NCBI GenBank assembly: GCA_949752795.1
Contig: CATKHW010000566.1
Coordinates: forward strand, 62,001-126,000
Source: Hyperoodon ampullatus
Lineage: Eukaryota; Chordata; Mammalia; Artiodactyla; Ziphiidae
DNA: 64,000 bases
Direction: 5' to 3'
Each line of letters opens with the position of its first letter. Positions within the stretch are counted from its first letter, which is position 1. The notes below the pieces were generated by a model, which made no database searches, had not been told where the DNA came from, and saw only the letters and a list, made by a program, of their open reading frames with translations. Both the position numbers and the translations under genes were made by a program. This document shows positions 38,498 to 50,035 of the stretch, piece by piece.

Positions 38498-39595
38498 CCC
38501 TAAACCTTGCCGTCCCCTAACGCGAACCCTAGCCCAGAATGGAAACCCACCAGCAGCCCTACACCTTACCCTCCGCCCTGCCCTAATCCTATTGTGTTCG
38601 CTGACACTGACCCGTGTGTCCGCACATGCCCTGACCCCATCACTTGTCAGTACACTCACCTGTGCCCAAAACTTTGCCGTTCCCTAACCCGAACCCTGGC
38701 CCGGAAAGGAAAACCACCACAAGCCCTACACCTTACCCTCCGCCGTGCCCTAATCCTGATGCGTACGCTGACACAGACCCATGCGTCCGCACGTACCCTG
38801 ACCCCAGCACGTGTCCGTTCCCTCATCTGTGCCCTAAGACTTTCCGTTCCCTAACCTCAACACGAACCCTGAACGGAAACCCACCAGCAGCCCTACACCT
38901 TACCCTCCTCCGTGCCCTAATCCTATTGCGTTCGCTGACACTCACCCGTGTGTCCGCACGTGCCCTGACCCCATCACTTGTCGGTACACTCATCTGTGCC
39001 CTAAACCTTGTCGTTCCCTCACCCAAACCCTGGCCCTGAACGGAAAACCACCACCAGCCCTACACCTTACCCGCCGCCGTGCCCTAATCCTGATGCGTAC
39101 GCTGACACAGACCCGTGCATCCGCACGTACCCTGACCCCAGCACGTGTCCGTTCCCTCATCTGTGCCCTAAACCTTGCCGTTCCCTAACCTCAACACGAA
39201 CCCGGAATGGAAACCCACCAGCAGCCCTACACTTTACCCTCCGCCGTGCCCTAATCCTGATGTGTACGCTGACACTGACCCGTGCGTCCACACGTGCCCT
39301 GACCCCAGCCCGTGTCTGTATCCTCACCTGTGCCCTAAACCTTGCCGTTCCCTAACCTGAACCTTAGGCCGGTACGGAAACCCACCAGCAGCCCTACACC
39401 TTACCCTCCTCCGTGCCCTAATCCTGATGCGTACGCTGACACTGACCACTGCGTCCGCACGTGCACTGACCCCAGCCCGTGTCCGTACCCTGACCTGTGC
39501 CCTAAAACTTGCCTTTCCCTAACCCGAACCCTAGCCCGTAACGGAAACCCACCAGCAGCCCTAAACCTTACCCTCCGCGGTGCCCTAATCTTGAG

Positions 39596-40170
39596 GCGTA
39601 CGCTGACACTGACCCGTGCGTCCGCACGTGCACTGACCCCAGCCCGTGTTTGTACCCTCACCTGTGCCCTAAACCTTGCCTTTCCCTAACCCGAACCCTA
39701 GCCCGGAACGGAAACCCACCTGCAGCCCTACAACTTACCCTCCTCCGTGCCCTAATCCTGATGCGTCCGCTGACACTGACCCGTGCGTCCGCACGTGCCC
39801 TGACCCCAGCACGTGTCCGTACCCTCACCTGTGCCCTAAACCTTGCCGTCCCCTAACGCGAACCATAGCCCGGAACGGAAACCCACCAGCAGCCCTAAAC
39901 CTTACCCTCCACCGTGCCCTAATCCTATTGCGTTCGCTGACACTGACGCGTGTGTCTGCACGTGCCCTGACCCCAGGACTTTTCCATACACTCACCTGTG
40001 CCCTAAACCTTGCCGTTCCCTAACCCGAACCCTAGCCCGGAACGGAAACCCACCAGCAGCCCTACACCTTACCCTCCGCCGTGCCCTAATCCTGATGGGT
40101 ACGCTGACACTGACCCGTGCGTCCGCACGTGCCCTGACCCAAGCCCGTGTCCGTACCCTCACCTGTGCCC
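39596..40170 (+). repeat. Block E, copy 2 (pairs with 33421-33995)
   Basis: Second copy of block E, nearly identical. It is followed by an interval (40171-40986) that has no counterpart at the E/F join of copy 1. Units of this interval resemble the f, g and h types of the ordered series further on, so they were probably gained here, or lost from copy 1. Confidence 0.88.
40018..40038 (-). other. Telomere-type G-quadruplex motif (representative of most units)
   Basis: Read on the minus strand, unit positions 21 to 1 give four GGG runs separated by three-base loops CTA, TTC and TTA. This has the geometry of the human telomeric quadruplex, with two of the three loops changed. The plus strand carries the matching four CCC runs, which could form an i-motif. 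The word set is intact in a large share of units, for example those starting at 321, 1487, 3657, 25329, 54038 and 56876. It is broken in subfamilies that read CCCTAACCTGAACCGTAG or CCCTATCCCG at the unit start. Folding is inferred from the motif and is not shown. Confidence 0.85.
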
Positions 40171-40184
40171 TAAACCTTGCCGTT
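40018..40184 (+). repeat. Near-consensus satellite unit (reference copy)
   Basis: This copy differs from my hand consensus at only about two positions (a G in place of C at unit position 81 and an A in place of C near 124), so it serves as the reference for unit coordinates used elsewhere. Landmarks: CCCTAA at unit positions 1, 67 and 151; CCCTAG at 13; CCCTAC at 43; CCCTCC at 55; CCCTGA at 115; CCCTCA at 139; the E-box-like CACGTG at 109; and the closing pentamer CCGTT at 163-167. All eight CCCT words start at positions congruent to 1 modulo 6, so the unit reads as 27 hexamers plus one pentamer. The unit has 14 CpG dinucleotides in consensus, close to the number expected from its base composition. 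Confidence 0.93.
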
Positions 40185-40986
40185 CCCTAACCTGAACCGT
40201 AGCCCGGTACGGAAACCCACCAGCAGCCCTACACCTTACCCTCCTCCGTGCCCTAATCCTGATGCGTCCGCTGACACTGACCCGTGCGTCCGCACGTGCA
40301 CTCACCCCAGCCCGTGTCCTTACCCTCACCTGTGCCCTAAACCTTGCCTTTCCCTAACCCGAACCCTAGCCAATAACGGAAACCCACCAGCAGCCCTACA
40401 CCTTACCGTCCGCCGTGCCCTAATCCTGATGCGTACGCTGACACTGACCTGTGCGTCCGCACGTGCCCTGACCCCAGCACATGTCCGTAACCTCACCTGT
40501 GCCCTAAACCTGGCCGTTCCCTAACCCGATCCCTAGCCCGGAACGGAAACCCACCAGCTGCCATACACCTTACTCCCTGCCGTGCCCTAATCCTGATGCG
40601 TACGCTGACACTGACCCATGCGTCCGAACCTGCCCTGACACCAGCACATGTCTGTACCCTCACCTGTGCCCTAAACCTTGCTGTTCCCTAACCGGAACCC
40701 TAGCCCAGAACGGAAACCTACCAGGAACCATATACCTTACCCTCAGTTGTGCCCTAATCCTAATCCGTACGCTGACACTGACCCATGCGTCCGCACGTGC
40801 CCTGACTACAGCATGTGTCCGTACCCTCACTTGTAGCCTAAACCTTGCCGTTCCCTAACACGAACCCTAGCCCGGAACGGAAACCCACCAGCCGCCCTAA
40901 ACCTTACACACTGGCGTGCCCCAATCCTATTGCGTTCGCTGACACTGACCAGTGCGTCCGCACGTGCCCTGACCCCAGGACTTGTC

Positions 40987-43900
40987 CGTACCCTCACCTG
41001 TGCCATAAACCTTGCCGTTCCCTAACCCGAACACTAGCCTGAAACGGAAAACCACCAGCAGCCCTACACCTTACCCTCCGTCGTTCCCTAATCCTGATGC
41101 GTACGCTGACACTGACCCGTGCATCCGCACGTGCCCTGACCCAAGCCCGTCTCCGTACCCTCACCTTTGCCCTAAACCTTGCCGTTCCCTAACCCGAACC
41201 CTAGCCCGGAACGGAAACCCACGTGCAGCCCTACACCTTACCCTCTGACGTGCCCTAATCCTCATGTGTACGCTGACACTGACCCGTGCGTCCGCACGTG
41301 CCCTGACCCCAGCCCATGTCCGTTCCCTCACCTGTGCCCTAAACCTTGCCGTTCCCTAACCTGAACTGTAGCCCAGTACGGAAACCCACCAGCAGCCCTA
41401 CACCTTACCCTTCTCTGTGCCCTAATCCTGATGCGTACGCTGACACTGTCCCCTGCGTCTGCACGTGCACTGACCGCAGCCCGTGTCCATACCCTCACCT
41501 GTGCCCGAAAACTTGCCTTTCCCTAACCCGAACCCTAGCCCGGAACGGAAACCCACCAGCAGCCCTAAACCTTACCCTCCGCCGTGCCCTAATGCTGAGG
41601 TGTACGCTGACACTGAACCGTGTGTCCGCACGTGCCCTGTCACCAGCACGTGTCCGTGCCCTCACCTGTGCCCTAAACCTTGCCGTTCCCTAACCCCAAC
41701 CCTAGCTCGGAACGGAAAACCCCCAGCCGCCCTACACCTTACCCTCCGCCGTGCCCTAATCCTGAAGCGTACGCTGACACTGACCCGTGCGTTCGCACGT
41801 GCACTGAACCCAGACCGTGTTCGTACCCTCAACTATGCCCTAAAACTTGCCGTTCCCTAACCCGAACCCTAGCCCAGAAGGGAAACCCACCAGCAGCCTT
41901 ACAACTTACCCTCTGCTGTGCCCTAATCCTCATGCATAAGCTGACACTAACCCGTGCGTCCACACGAGACCTGAACACAGCCCGTGTCCGTAACCTCACC
42001 TGTGCCCTAAATCTTGCCGTTCCCTAACCCGAACCCTAGCCCGGAACGAAAAACAACCAGCAGCCCTACACCTTACACTCCGCCGTGCCCTAATCCTGAT
42101 GCGTGCGCTGACACTGACCCGTGTGTCCGCACGTAGTCTGAACCCAGCCCGTGTCCGTACCCTCACCTGTGCCCTAAATCTTGCCGTTCCCTAACCCGAA
42201 CCCTAGCCTGGAACGAAAAACAACCAGCAGCCCTACACCTTACCCTCCGCCGTGCCCTAATCCTGGTGCGTACGCTGACACTGACCCATGTGTCCGCACG
42301 TGCCCTGACCCCAGCACGTGTCCGTACCCTCACCTGTGCCCTAAACCTTTCCGTTCCCTAACCCGAAACCTAGCCCGGAATGGAAACCCAACAGCAGCCC
42401 TACACCTTACCCTCCGTCGTGCCCTAATCCTGATGCGTACGCTGATAGTGACCAGTGTGTCCGCACGTGACCTGAACCCAGCCCTTGTCTGTTACCTCAC
42501 CTGTGCCCTACACGTTGCCGTTCCCTAACCAGAAACGTAGCCCAGAACGGAAACCCACCAACAGCCCTACACCTTACCCTCCGCCGTGCCCTAATCCTGA
42601 TGCGTACGCTGACACAGACAGGTGCGTCCGCACGTACCCTGACCCCAGCACGTGTCCGTTCCCTCATCTGTGCCCTAAGCCTTGCCGTTCCCTAACCTCA
42701 ACACGAACCCGGAACGGAAACCCACCAGCAGCCCTACACCTTACCCTCCTCCGTGCCCTAATCCTGATGCGTACGCTGACACTGACCCCTGCGTCCGCAC
42801 GTGCACTGACCCCAGCCCGTGTCCGTACCCTCACCTGTGCCCTAAAACTTGCCTTTCCCTAACCCGAACCCTAGCCCTGAACAGAAAACCACCAGCAGCC
42901 CTAAACCTTACCCTCCGCGGTGCCCTAATCCTGAGGCGTACGCGGACACTGAACCGTGCGTCCGCACTTTCCCTGTCACCAGCACGTGTCCGTACCCTCA
43001 CCTGTGCCCTGAACCTTGCGGTTCCCTAACCCCAACCCTAGCCCTGAACGGAAACCCACCAGCAGCCCTAAACCTTACCCTCCGCCGTGCCCTAATCCTG
43101 ATGCGTACGCTGACACTGACCCTTGCGTCTGCACGTGCCCTGAACCCAGCCTCTGTGTGTGCCCTCACCTGTGCCCTAAACCTTGCCGTTCCCTAACCCG
43201 AACCCTAGCCCAGAACGGAAACCCACCTGCAGCCCTACACCTTACCCTCCGTCGTGCCCTAATCCTGATGCGTACGCTGACACTGACCCGTGCGTCCGCA
43301 CGTGCCCTGACCCCAGCCCGTGTCCGTACCCTCACCTGTGACGTAAACCTTGCCGTTCCCTAACCTGAACCGTAGCCCGGAACGGAAACCCACCAGCAGC
43401 CCTACACCTTACCCTCCTCCGTGCCCTAATCCTGATGCGTCTGCTGACACTGACCCGTGCGTCCGTACGTGCACTCACCCCAGCCCGTGTCCGTACCCTC
43501 ACCTGTTCCCTAAAACTTGCCTTTCCCTAACCCGAACCCTAACCTGGAAAGGAAACCCACCAGCATCCCTACACCTTACCCTCCGCCGTGCCCTTATCCT
43601 CATGCGTACGCTGACACTGACCCGTGCGTCCGCACATGCCTTGACCCCAGCACATGTCCGTAAGCTCACCTGTGCCCTAAACCTTGCCGTTCCCTAACCC
43701 GATCCCTAGCCCGGAACGGAAACACACGAGCAGCCATACACCTTACCCTCTGCCGTGCCCTAATCCTGATGCGTATGGTGACACTGTCCCATGCGTCCGA
43801 ACCTGCCCTGACCCCAGCACATGTCCGTACCCTCACCTGTACCCTAAATTTTGCCGTTCCCTATCCCGAACCCTAGCCCGTAATGGAAACCCACCAGCAG

Positions 43901-45509
43901 CCCTACACGTTACCGTCCGCCGTGCCCTAATACTGATGCGTACGCTGACACTGACCCGTGCGTTCACACGTGCCCTGACCCAAGCCCGTATCCGTACCCT
44001 CACCTATGCCTTAAAACTTGCCGTTCCCTAACCCGAACCCTGGCCCGGAACGTAAACCCAACACCAGCCCTACACCATACCCTCCGCCGTTCCCTAATCC
44101 TGATGCGTAAGCTGACACTACCCGTGCGTCCCCACAGGCCCTGAACCCATCCCGTGTCCGTAACCTCACCTGTGCCCTAAATCTTGCCGTTCCCTAACCC
44201 GAACCCTAGCCCTGAACGGAAAACCACCAGCAGCCCTACACCTTACCCTCCGCAGTGCCTTAATCCTGGTGCGTACGCTGACATTGACCCATGTGTCCGC
44301 ACGTGCCCTGACCCCAGCACGTGTCCGTACCCTCACCTGTGCCCTAAACCTTGCCGTTCCCTAACGCGAACCCTAGCCCGGAACGGAAACCCAACAGCAG
44401 CCCTACACCTTACCCTCCGCCGTGACCTAATACTGATGCATACGCTGACACTGACCCGTGCGTCCGCACGTGCCCTGATCCCAGCCCGTGTCAGTACCCT
44501 CACCTGTGCCCTAAACCTTGCCATTCCCTAACCTGAACCGTAGCCCAGAACGGAAACCCACCAGCAGCCCTACACCATAACCTCCTCCGTGCCCTATTCC
44601 TGATGCGTCCGCTGACGCTAACCCTTGCGTCCGCACGTGCCCTGGACCCAGCCCGTGTCCGTACCCTCACCTGTGCCCTAAACCTTGCCATTCCCTAACC
44701 CGAAACCTAGCCCGGAACGGAAACCCACCAGCAGCGCTACACCTTACCCTCCGCTGTGCCCTAATCCTGATGGGGGCGCTGACACTGACCCGTGCGTCCG
44801 CACGTCCTCTGAACCCAGCCCGTGTCCGTACCCTCACCTGTGCCCTAAACCTTGCCGTTCCCTAACCCGAACCCTAGCCCAGAATGGAAACCCAACAGCA
44901 GCCCTACACCTTACCCTCCGATGTGCCCTAATCCTGGTGCGTACGCTGACACTGACCCGTTCGTCCCCACGTGCACTGACCGCAGCCCGTGTCCGTTCCC
45001 TCAACTGTGCCCTAAACCTTGCCGTTCCCTAACCCGAACCCTAGCCCTGAACGGAAACCCACCAACAGCCCGACACCTTACCCTCAGCCTTGCCCTAATC
45101 CTGATGCGTACGCTGACACTACCCGTGCGTCCACACGTGCCTTGACCCCAGCCCGTGTCCGTACCCTCACCTGTGCCCTAAATCTTGCCGTTCCCTAACC
45201 CGAAGCCTAGCTCGGAATGGAAACCCACCAGCAGCCCTACACCTTACACTCCGTCGTGCCCTAATCCTGAAGCGTACGCTGAAACTGACCCGTGCGTCCG
45301 CAGGTGCCCTGACCCCAGACCGTGTCCGTACACTCACCTGTTCCCTAAACCTTGCCTTTCCCTAACCTGAACCCTAGCCCGGAACGGAAACCCACCAGCA
45401 ACCCTACAACTTACCCTCCGCCGTGCCCTAATCCTGATGCGTACGCTGACACTGAACCGTGCGTGCGCACGTGCCCTGACCCCAGCACGTGTCCGTACCC
45501 TCACCTGTG
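40987..45509 (+). repeat. Duplicated block F, copy 2 (pairs with 33977-38497)
   Basis: Second copy of block F. Its right end, near 45500, is where copy 1 continues with CCGTCCCCTAACGCG while this copy continues with CCATTCCCTAACCCGATCC. That same point is the left end of block G, so 45480-45510 is a join between two duplicated segments. Confidence 0.93.
42690..44358 (+). repeat. Ordered unit series, copy 2: a-b-c-e-f-g-h-i-j-k
   Basis: Same order and same absence of type d as the copy at 35680, as expected because both lie inside block F. Unit starts are a 42690, b 42857, c 43024, e 43191, f 43358, g 43525, h 43692, i 43859, j 44026 and k 44192. Confidence 0.8.
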
Positions 45510-47530
45510 CCTGAAACCTTGCCATTCCCTAACCCGATCCCTAGCCCGGAACGGAAACACACCAGCAGCGCTACACCTTACCCTTTGCCGTGCCCTAATC
45601 CTGATGCGTACGCTGACACTGACCCGTGCGTCCGAACCTGCCCTTACCCCATCACGTGTCCGTACCCTCACCTGTGCCCTAAACCTTGCCGTTCCCTAAC
45701 CCGAACCCTGGCCCGTAACGGAAACCCACCACCAGCCCTACACCTTACCCTCCGCCGTGCCCTAATCCTGAAGTGTACGATGCCACTGACTCTTGCGTCC
45801 CCACGTGCCCTGAACCCATCCCGTGTCCGTACCCTCACCTGTGCCCTAAACCTTGTCGTTCCCTAACCCGAACCCTAGACTGCAATGGAAACCCACCAGC
45901 AGCCCTAAACCTTACCCTCTGCCGTGCCCTAATCCTGATGCGTACGCTGACACTGATCCGTGCGTCCGCACGTGCCCTGAACCAAGTCTTTGTCTGTACC
46001 CTCACCTGTGCCCTAAACCTTGCCATTCCCTAACCCGAAACCTAGCCCGGAATGGAAACCCACCAGCAGCCCTACACCTTACCCTCCGCCGTGCCCTAAT
46101 CCTGATGCGAACGCTGACACTGACCCGTGCGTCCGCACGGGCCCTGAACCCAGCCCGTGTCCGTACCCTCACCTGTGCCGAAAACCTTGCCGTTCCCTAA
46201 GCCGAACCCTAGCCCGGAACGGAAACCCACTAGCAGCCCTACACCTTACTCTCCGCCGTGCCCTAATCTTGATGCGTGCGCTGACACTGACCCGTGCGTC
46301 CGCACGTCCTCTGAACCCAGCCCGTGTCCGTACCCTCACCTGTGCCCTAAATCTTGCCGTTCCCTAACCCGAACCCTAGCCCAGAACGGAAACCCACCAG
46401 CAGCCCTACACCTTACCCTCCGATGTGCCCTAATTCTGGTGCGTACGCTGACACTGACCCGTGCGTCCCCACGTGCACTGACCACAGCCCGTGTCCGTTC
46501 CATCACCTGTGCCCTAAACCTTGCCGTTCCCTAACCCGAACCCTAGCCCTGAACGGAAACTCACCAGATGCCCGACACCTTACCCTCCACCTTGCCCTAA
46601 TCCTGATGCGTACGCTGACACTGAACCGTGCGTCCGCACGTGCCCTGACCCCAGCCCGTGTCCGTAACCTCACCTGTGCCCTAAACCTTGCCATTCACTA
46701 ACCCGAACCCTAGCCAGGAACGGAGACACACCAGCAGCCCTAAACCTTACCCTCTGCCGTCCCCTACTCCTGATGCGTACGCTGACACTGACATATGCGT
46801 CCGCACGTGCCCTGACCCCAGCCCCTGTCCGTAACCTCACCTGTGCCCTAAACCTTGCCGTTCCCTAACTTGAACCGTAGCCCGGAACGGAAACCCACCA
46901 GCAGTCCAACACCTTACCCTCCGCCGTGCCCTAATCCTGATGCGTACGCTGACACTGACCTGTGCGTCCGCACGTGCCCTGACCCTAGCACGTGTCCGTA
47001 CCCTCACATGTGCCCTAAACCTTGCCGTCCCCTAACGCGAACCCTAGCCCGGAACGGAATCCCACCAGCAGCCCTACACCTTACCCTCCACCGTGCCCTA
47101 ATCCTGAAGTGTACGCTGACACTGAATCTTGCGTCCCCACGTGCCCTGAACCCATCCCGTGTCCGTACCCTCAACTGTGCCCTAAACCTTGCCGTTCCCT
47201 AACCCGAACCCTAGACCGCAACGGAAACCCACCAGCAGCCCTACACCTTACCCTCTGCCGTGCCCTAATCCTGATGCGTACGCTGACACTGATCCGTGCG
47301 TCCGCACCTGCCCTGAAACCAGCCCGTGTCTGTACCCTCACCTGTGCCCTAAAACTTGCCGTTCCCTAACCCGAACCCTAGCCCGGAATGGAAACCCACC
47401 AGCAGCCCTACACCTTACCCTCCGCCATGCCCTAATCCTGATGTGTACGCTGACACTGACCCGTGCGTCCGCACGTGCCCTGAACCCAGCCCGTGTCCGT
47501 ATCCTCACCTGTGCCCTAAACCTTGCTGTT
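45485..47530 (+). repeat. Duplicated block G, copy 1, left part (pairs with 54663-56708)
   Basis: Twelve units recur 9178 bp downstream (55 units minus 7 bp), with about 1% divergence by eye. Shared marks include CCTGAAACCTTGCC near 45509, AAGTGTACGATGCCACTGAC near 45774, CCGAAAACCTTGCC near 46179 and ATTCACTAACCCG near 46692. The left end coincides with the right end of block F copy 2. Confidence 0.9.
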
Positions 47531-47697
47531 CCCTAACCCGAACCCTAGCCCGGGACGGAAACCCACCAGCAGGCCTACACCCTACCCTCCGCCGTGCCCT
47601 AATCCTGATGCGTACGCTGACAATGACCCGTGTGTCCGCATGTGCTCTGACACCAGCCTCTGTCCGTACCCTCACCTGTGCCGTAAACCTTGCCGTT
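47531..47697 (+). repeat. Single unit present only in block G copy 1
   Basis: This complete unit (GGGACGGAAACCC, CCCTACCCTCC, GTGTCCGCATGTGCTCTGACACC) has no partner in the copy at 54.7-57.0 kb, where the flanking units are joined directly at about 56709. The difference is exactly one unit and leaves the register intact, as expected from unequal exchange. Whether it is a gain here or a loss there is not decided. Confidence 0.8.
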
Positions 47698-47990
47698 CCC
47701 TACCCCAAACCCTAGCCCGGAACGGAAACCCACCAGCAGCCCTACACCTTATCCTCCGCCGTGCCCTAATCCTAATCCGTACGCTGACACTAACCCATGC
47801 GTACGCACGTGCCCTGACCCCAGCCCGTGTCCGTACCCTCACCTGTGCCCTAAACCTTGCCGTTCCCTAACCCGAACCCTAGCCCGGAACGGAAACCCAC
47901 CAGCAGCCCTACACCTTACCCTCCGCCGTGCCCTAATCCTGATGCGTGCGCTGACACTGACCCGTGTGTCCGCACGTGCCCTGACCCCAT
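47698..47990 (+). repeat. Duplicated block G, copy 1, right part (pairs with 56709-57001)
   Basis: After the unit at 47531-47697 the correspondence resumes with a spacing of 9011 bp, which is exactly 167 bp less than in the left part. The right part carries the CCTAATCCGTACG and CTGACACTAACCCATGCG marks (near 47770) in both copies. Confidence 0.85.
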
Positions 47991-48365
47991 CACTTGTCGG
48001 TACACTCACCTGTGCCCTAAACCTTGCCGTTCCCTAACCCGAACCCTGGCCCTGAACGGAAAACCACCACCAGCCCTACACCTTACCCTCCGCCGTGCCC
48101 TAATCCTGATGCGTACGCTGACACAGACCCGTGCGTCCGCACGTTACCTGACCCCAGCACGTGTCCGTTCCCTCATCTGTGCCCTAAACCTTGCCGTTCC
48201 CTAACCTCAACACGAACCCAGAACGGAAACCCACCAGCAGCCCTAATCTTTACCCTCCGCCGTGCCCTAATCCTGATGTGTACGCTGACACTGACCTGTG
48301 CGTCCGCACGTGCCCTGACCCCAGCCCGTGTCTGTATCCTCACCTGTGCCCTAAACCTTGCCGTT

Positions 48366-50035
48366 CACTAACCTGAACCTTAGGCCTGTACGGAAACCCA
48401 CCAGCAGCCCTACACCTTACCCTCCTCCGTGCCCTAATCCTTATGCGTACGCTGACACTGACCCCTGCGTCCGCACGTGCACTGACCCCAGCCCGTGTCC
48501 GTACCCTCACCTGTGCCCTAAAACTTGCCTTTCCCTAACCCGAACCCTAGCCCGGAACGGAAACCCACCAGCAGCCCTAAACCTTACCCTCCGCGGTGCC
48601 GTAATCCTGAGGCGTACGCTGACACTGAACCGTGTGTCCGCACGTTCCCTGTCACCAGCACGAGTCCGTACCCTCACCTGTGCCCTGAACCTTGCGGTTC
48701 CCTAACCCCAACACTAGCCCTGAACGGAAACCCACCAGCAGCCCTAAACCTTACCCTCCGCCGTGCCCTAATTCTGATGCGTACGCTGACACTGACCCGT
48801 GCGTCTGCACGTGCCCTGAACCCAGCCTGTATGTGTGCCCTCACCTGTGCCCTAAACCTTGCCTTTCCCTAACCCGAACCCTAGCCCGGAACGGAAACCC
48901 ACCAGCAGCCCTACACCTTACCCTTCGCCGTGCCCTAATCCTAAAGCGTATGCTGACACTGACCCGTGCGTTCGCACGTGCACTGAACCCAGACCGTATC
49001 CGTACCCTCACCAGTGCCCTAAACATTGCCGTTCCCTAACCCGAACCCTAGCCCGGAACGGAAACCCACCTGCAGCCCTACACCTTACCCTCCGTCGTGC
49101 CCTAATCCTGATGCGTACGCTGACACTGACCCCTGCGTCCGCACGTGCCCTGACCCCAGCCCGTGTCCGTACCCTCACCTATGCCTTAAACCTTGCCGTT
49201 CCCTAACCTGAACCGTAGCCCGGAACGGAAACCCACCAGCAGCCCTACACCTTACCCTCCTCCGTGCCCTAATCCTGATGCGTCCGCTGACACTGACCCG
49301 TGCGTCCGCACGTGCACTCACCCCAGCCCGTGTCCGTACCCTCACCTGTTCCCTAAACCTTGCCTTTCCCTAACCCGAACCCTAACCTGGAAAGGAAACC
49401 CACTAGCAGCCTTACACATTACCCTCCGCCGTGCCCTAATCCTCATGCGTACGCTGACAATGACCCGTGCGTCCACACGTGCCCAGACCCCAGCACATAT
49501 CCGTAACCTCACCTGTGCCCTAAACCTTGCCGTTCCCTAACCTGATCCCTAGCCCGGAACGGAAACCCACCAGCAGCCGTACACCTTACCCTCTGCCGTG
49601 CCCTAATCCTGATGCGTACTGTGACACTGACCCGTGCGTCCGAACCTGCCCTGACCCCAGCACATGTCCGTACCCTCACCTGTGCCCTAAACCTTGCCGT
49701 TCCCTAACCCAAACCCTAGCCCGTAATGGAAACCCACCAGCAGCCCTACACGTTACCGTCCGCCGTGACCTAATCCTGATGTGTACGCTGACACTGACAC
49801 GTGCGTTCGCACGTGCCCTGACCCAAGCCCATATCCGTACCCTCACCTGTGTCTTAAAACTTGCTGTTCCCTAACCCGAACCCTGGCCCGGAACGGAAAC
49901 CCACCACCAGCCCTACACCATACCCTCCGCCGTTCCCTAAACCTGATGCATACGCTGACAATGACCCGTGCGTCCCCACGGGCCCTGAACCCATCCCGTG
50001 TCCGTAACCTCACCTGTGCCCTAAATCTTGCCGTT
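48366..50035 (+). repeat. Ordered unit series, copy 3: a-b-c-d-e-f-g-h-i-j
   Basis: This copy includes type d (48867, TTACCCTTCGCCG and CCTAAAGCGTATG), which copies 1 and 2 lack. It ends after j (49869, CCCTGGCCCGG), since the following unit at 50036 does not carry the k marks. Unit starts are a 48366, b 48533, c 48700, d 48867, e 49034, f 49201, g 49368, h 49535, i 49702 and j 49869. Divergence from copy 1 is several percent by eye, so the series predates the block F duplication. Confidence 0.78.

Noticed and set aside
40168..40176. Plant-type telomere word CCCTAAA at unit 151-157 as evidence of a plant host.
   Set aside because: Only one word per unit looks like the heptamer, whereas all CCCT words keep a 6-bp phase; a 7-bp register is not supported.
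40018..40184. A CENP-B box.
   Set aside because: I looked for TTCG followed by A and CGGG at the required spacing on both strands. The nearest candidate, TTCGGGTTAGGGAAC on the minus strand, lacks the CGGG part.
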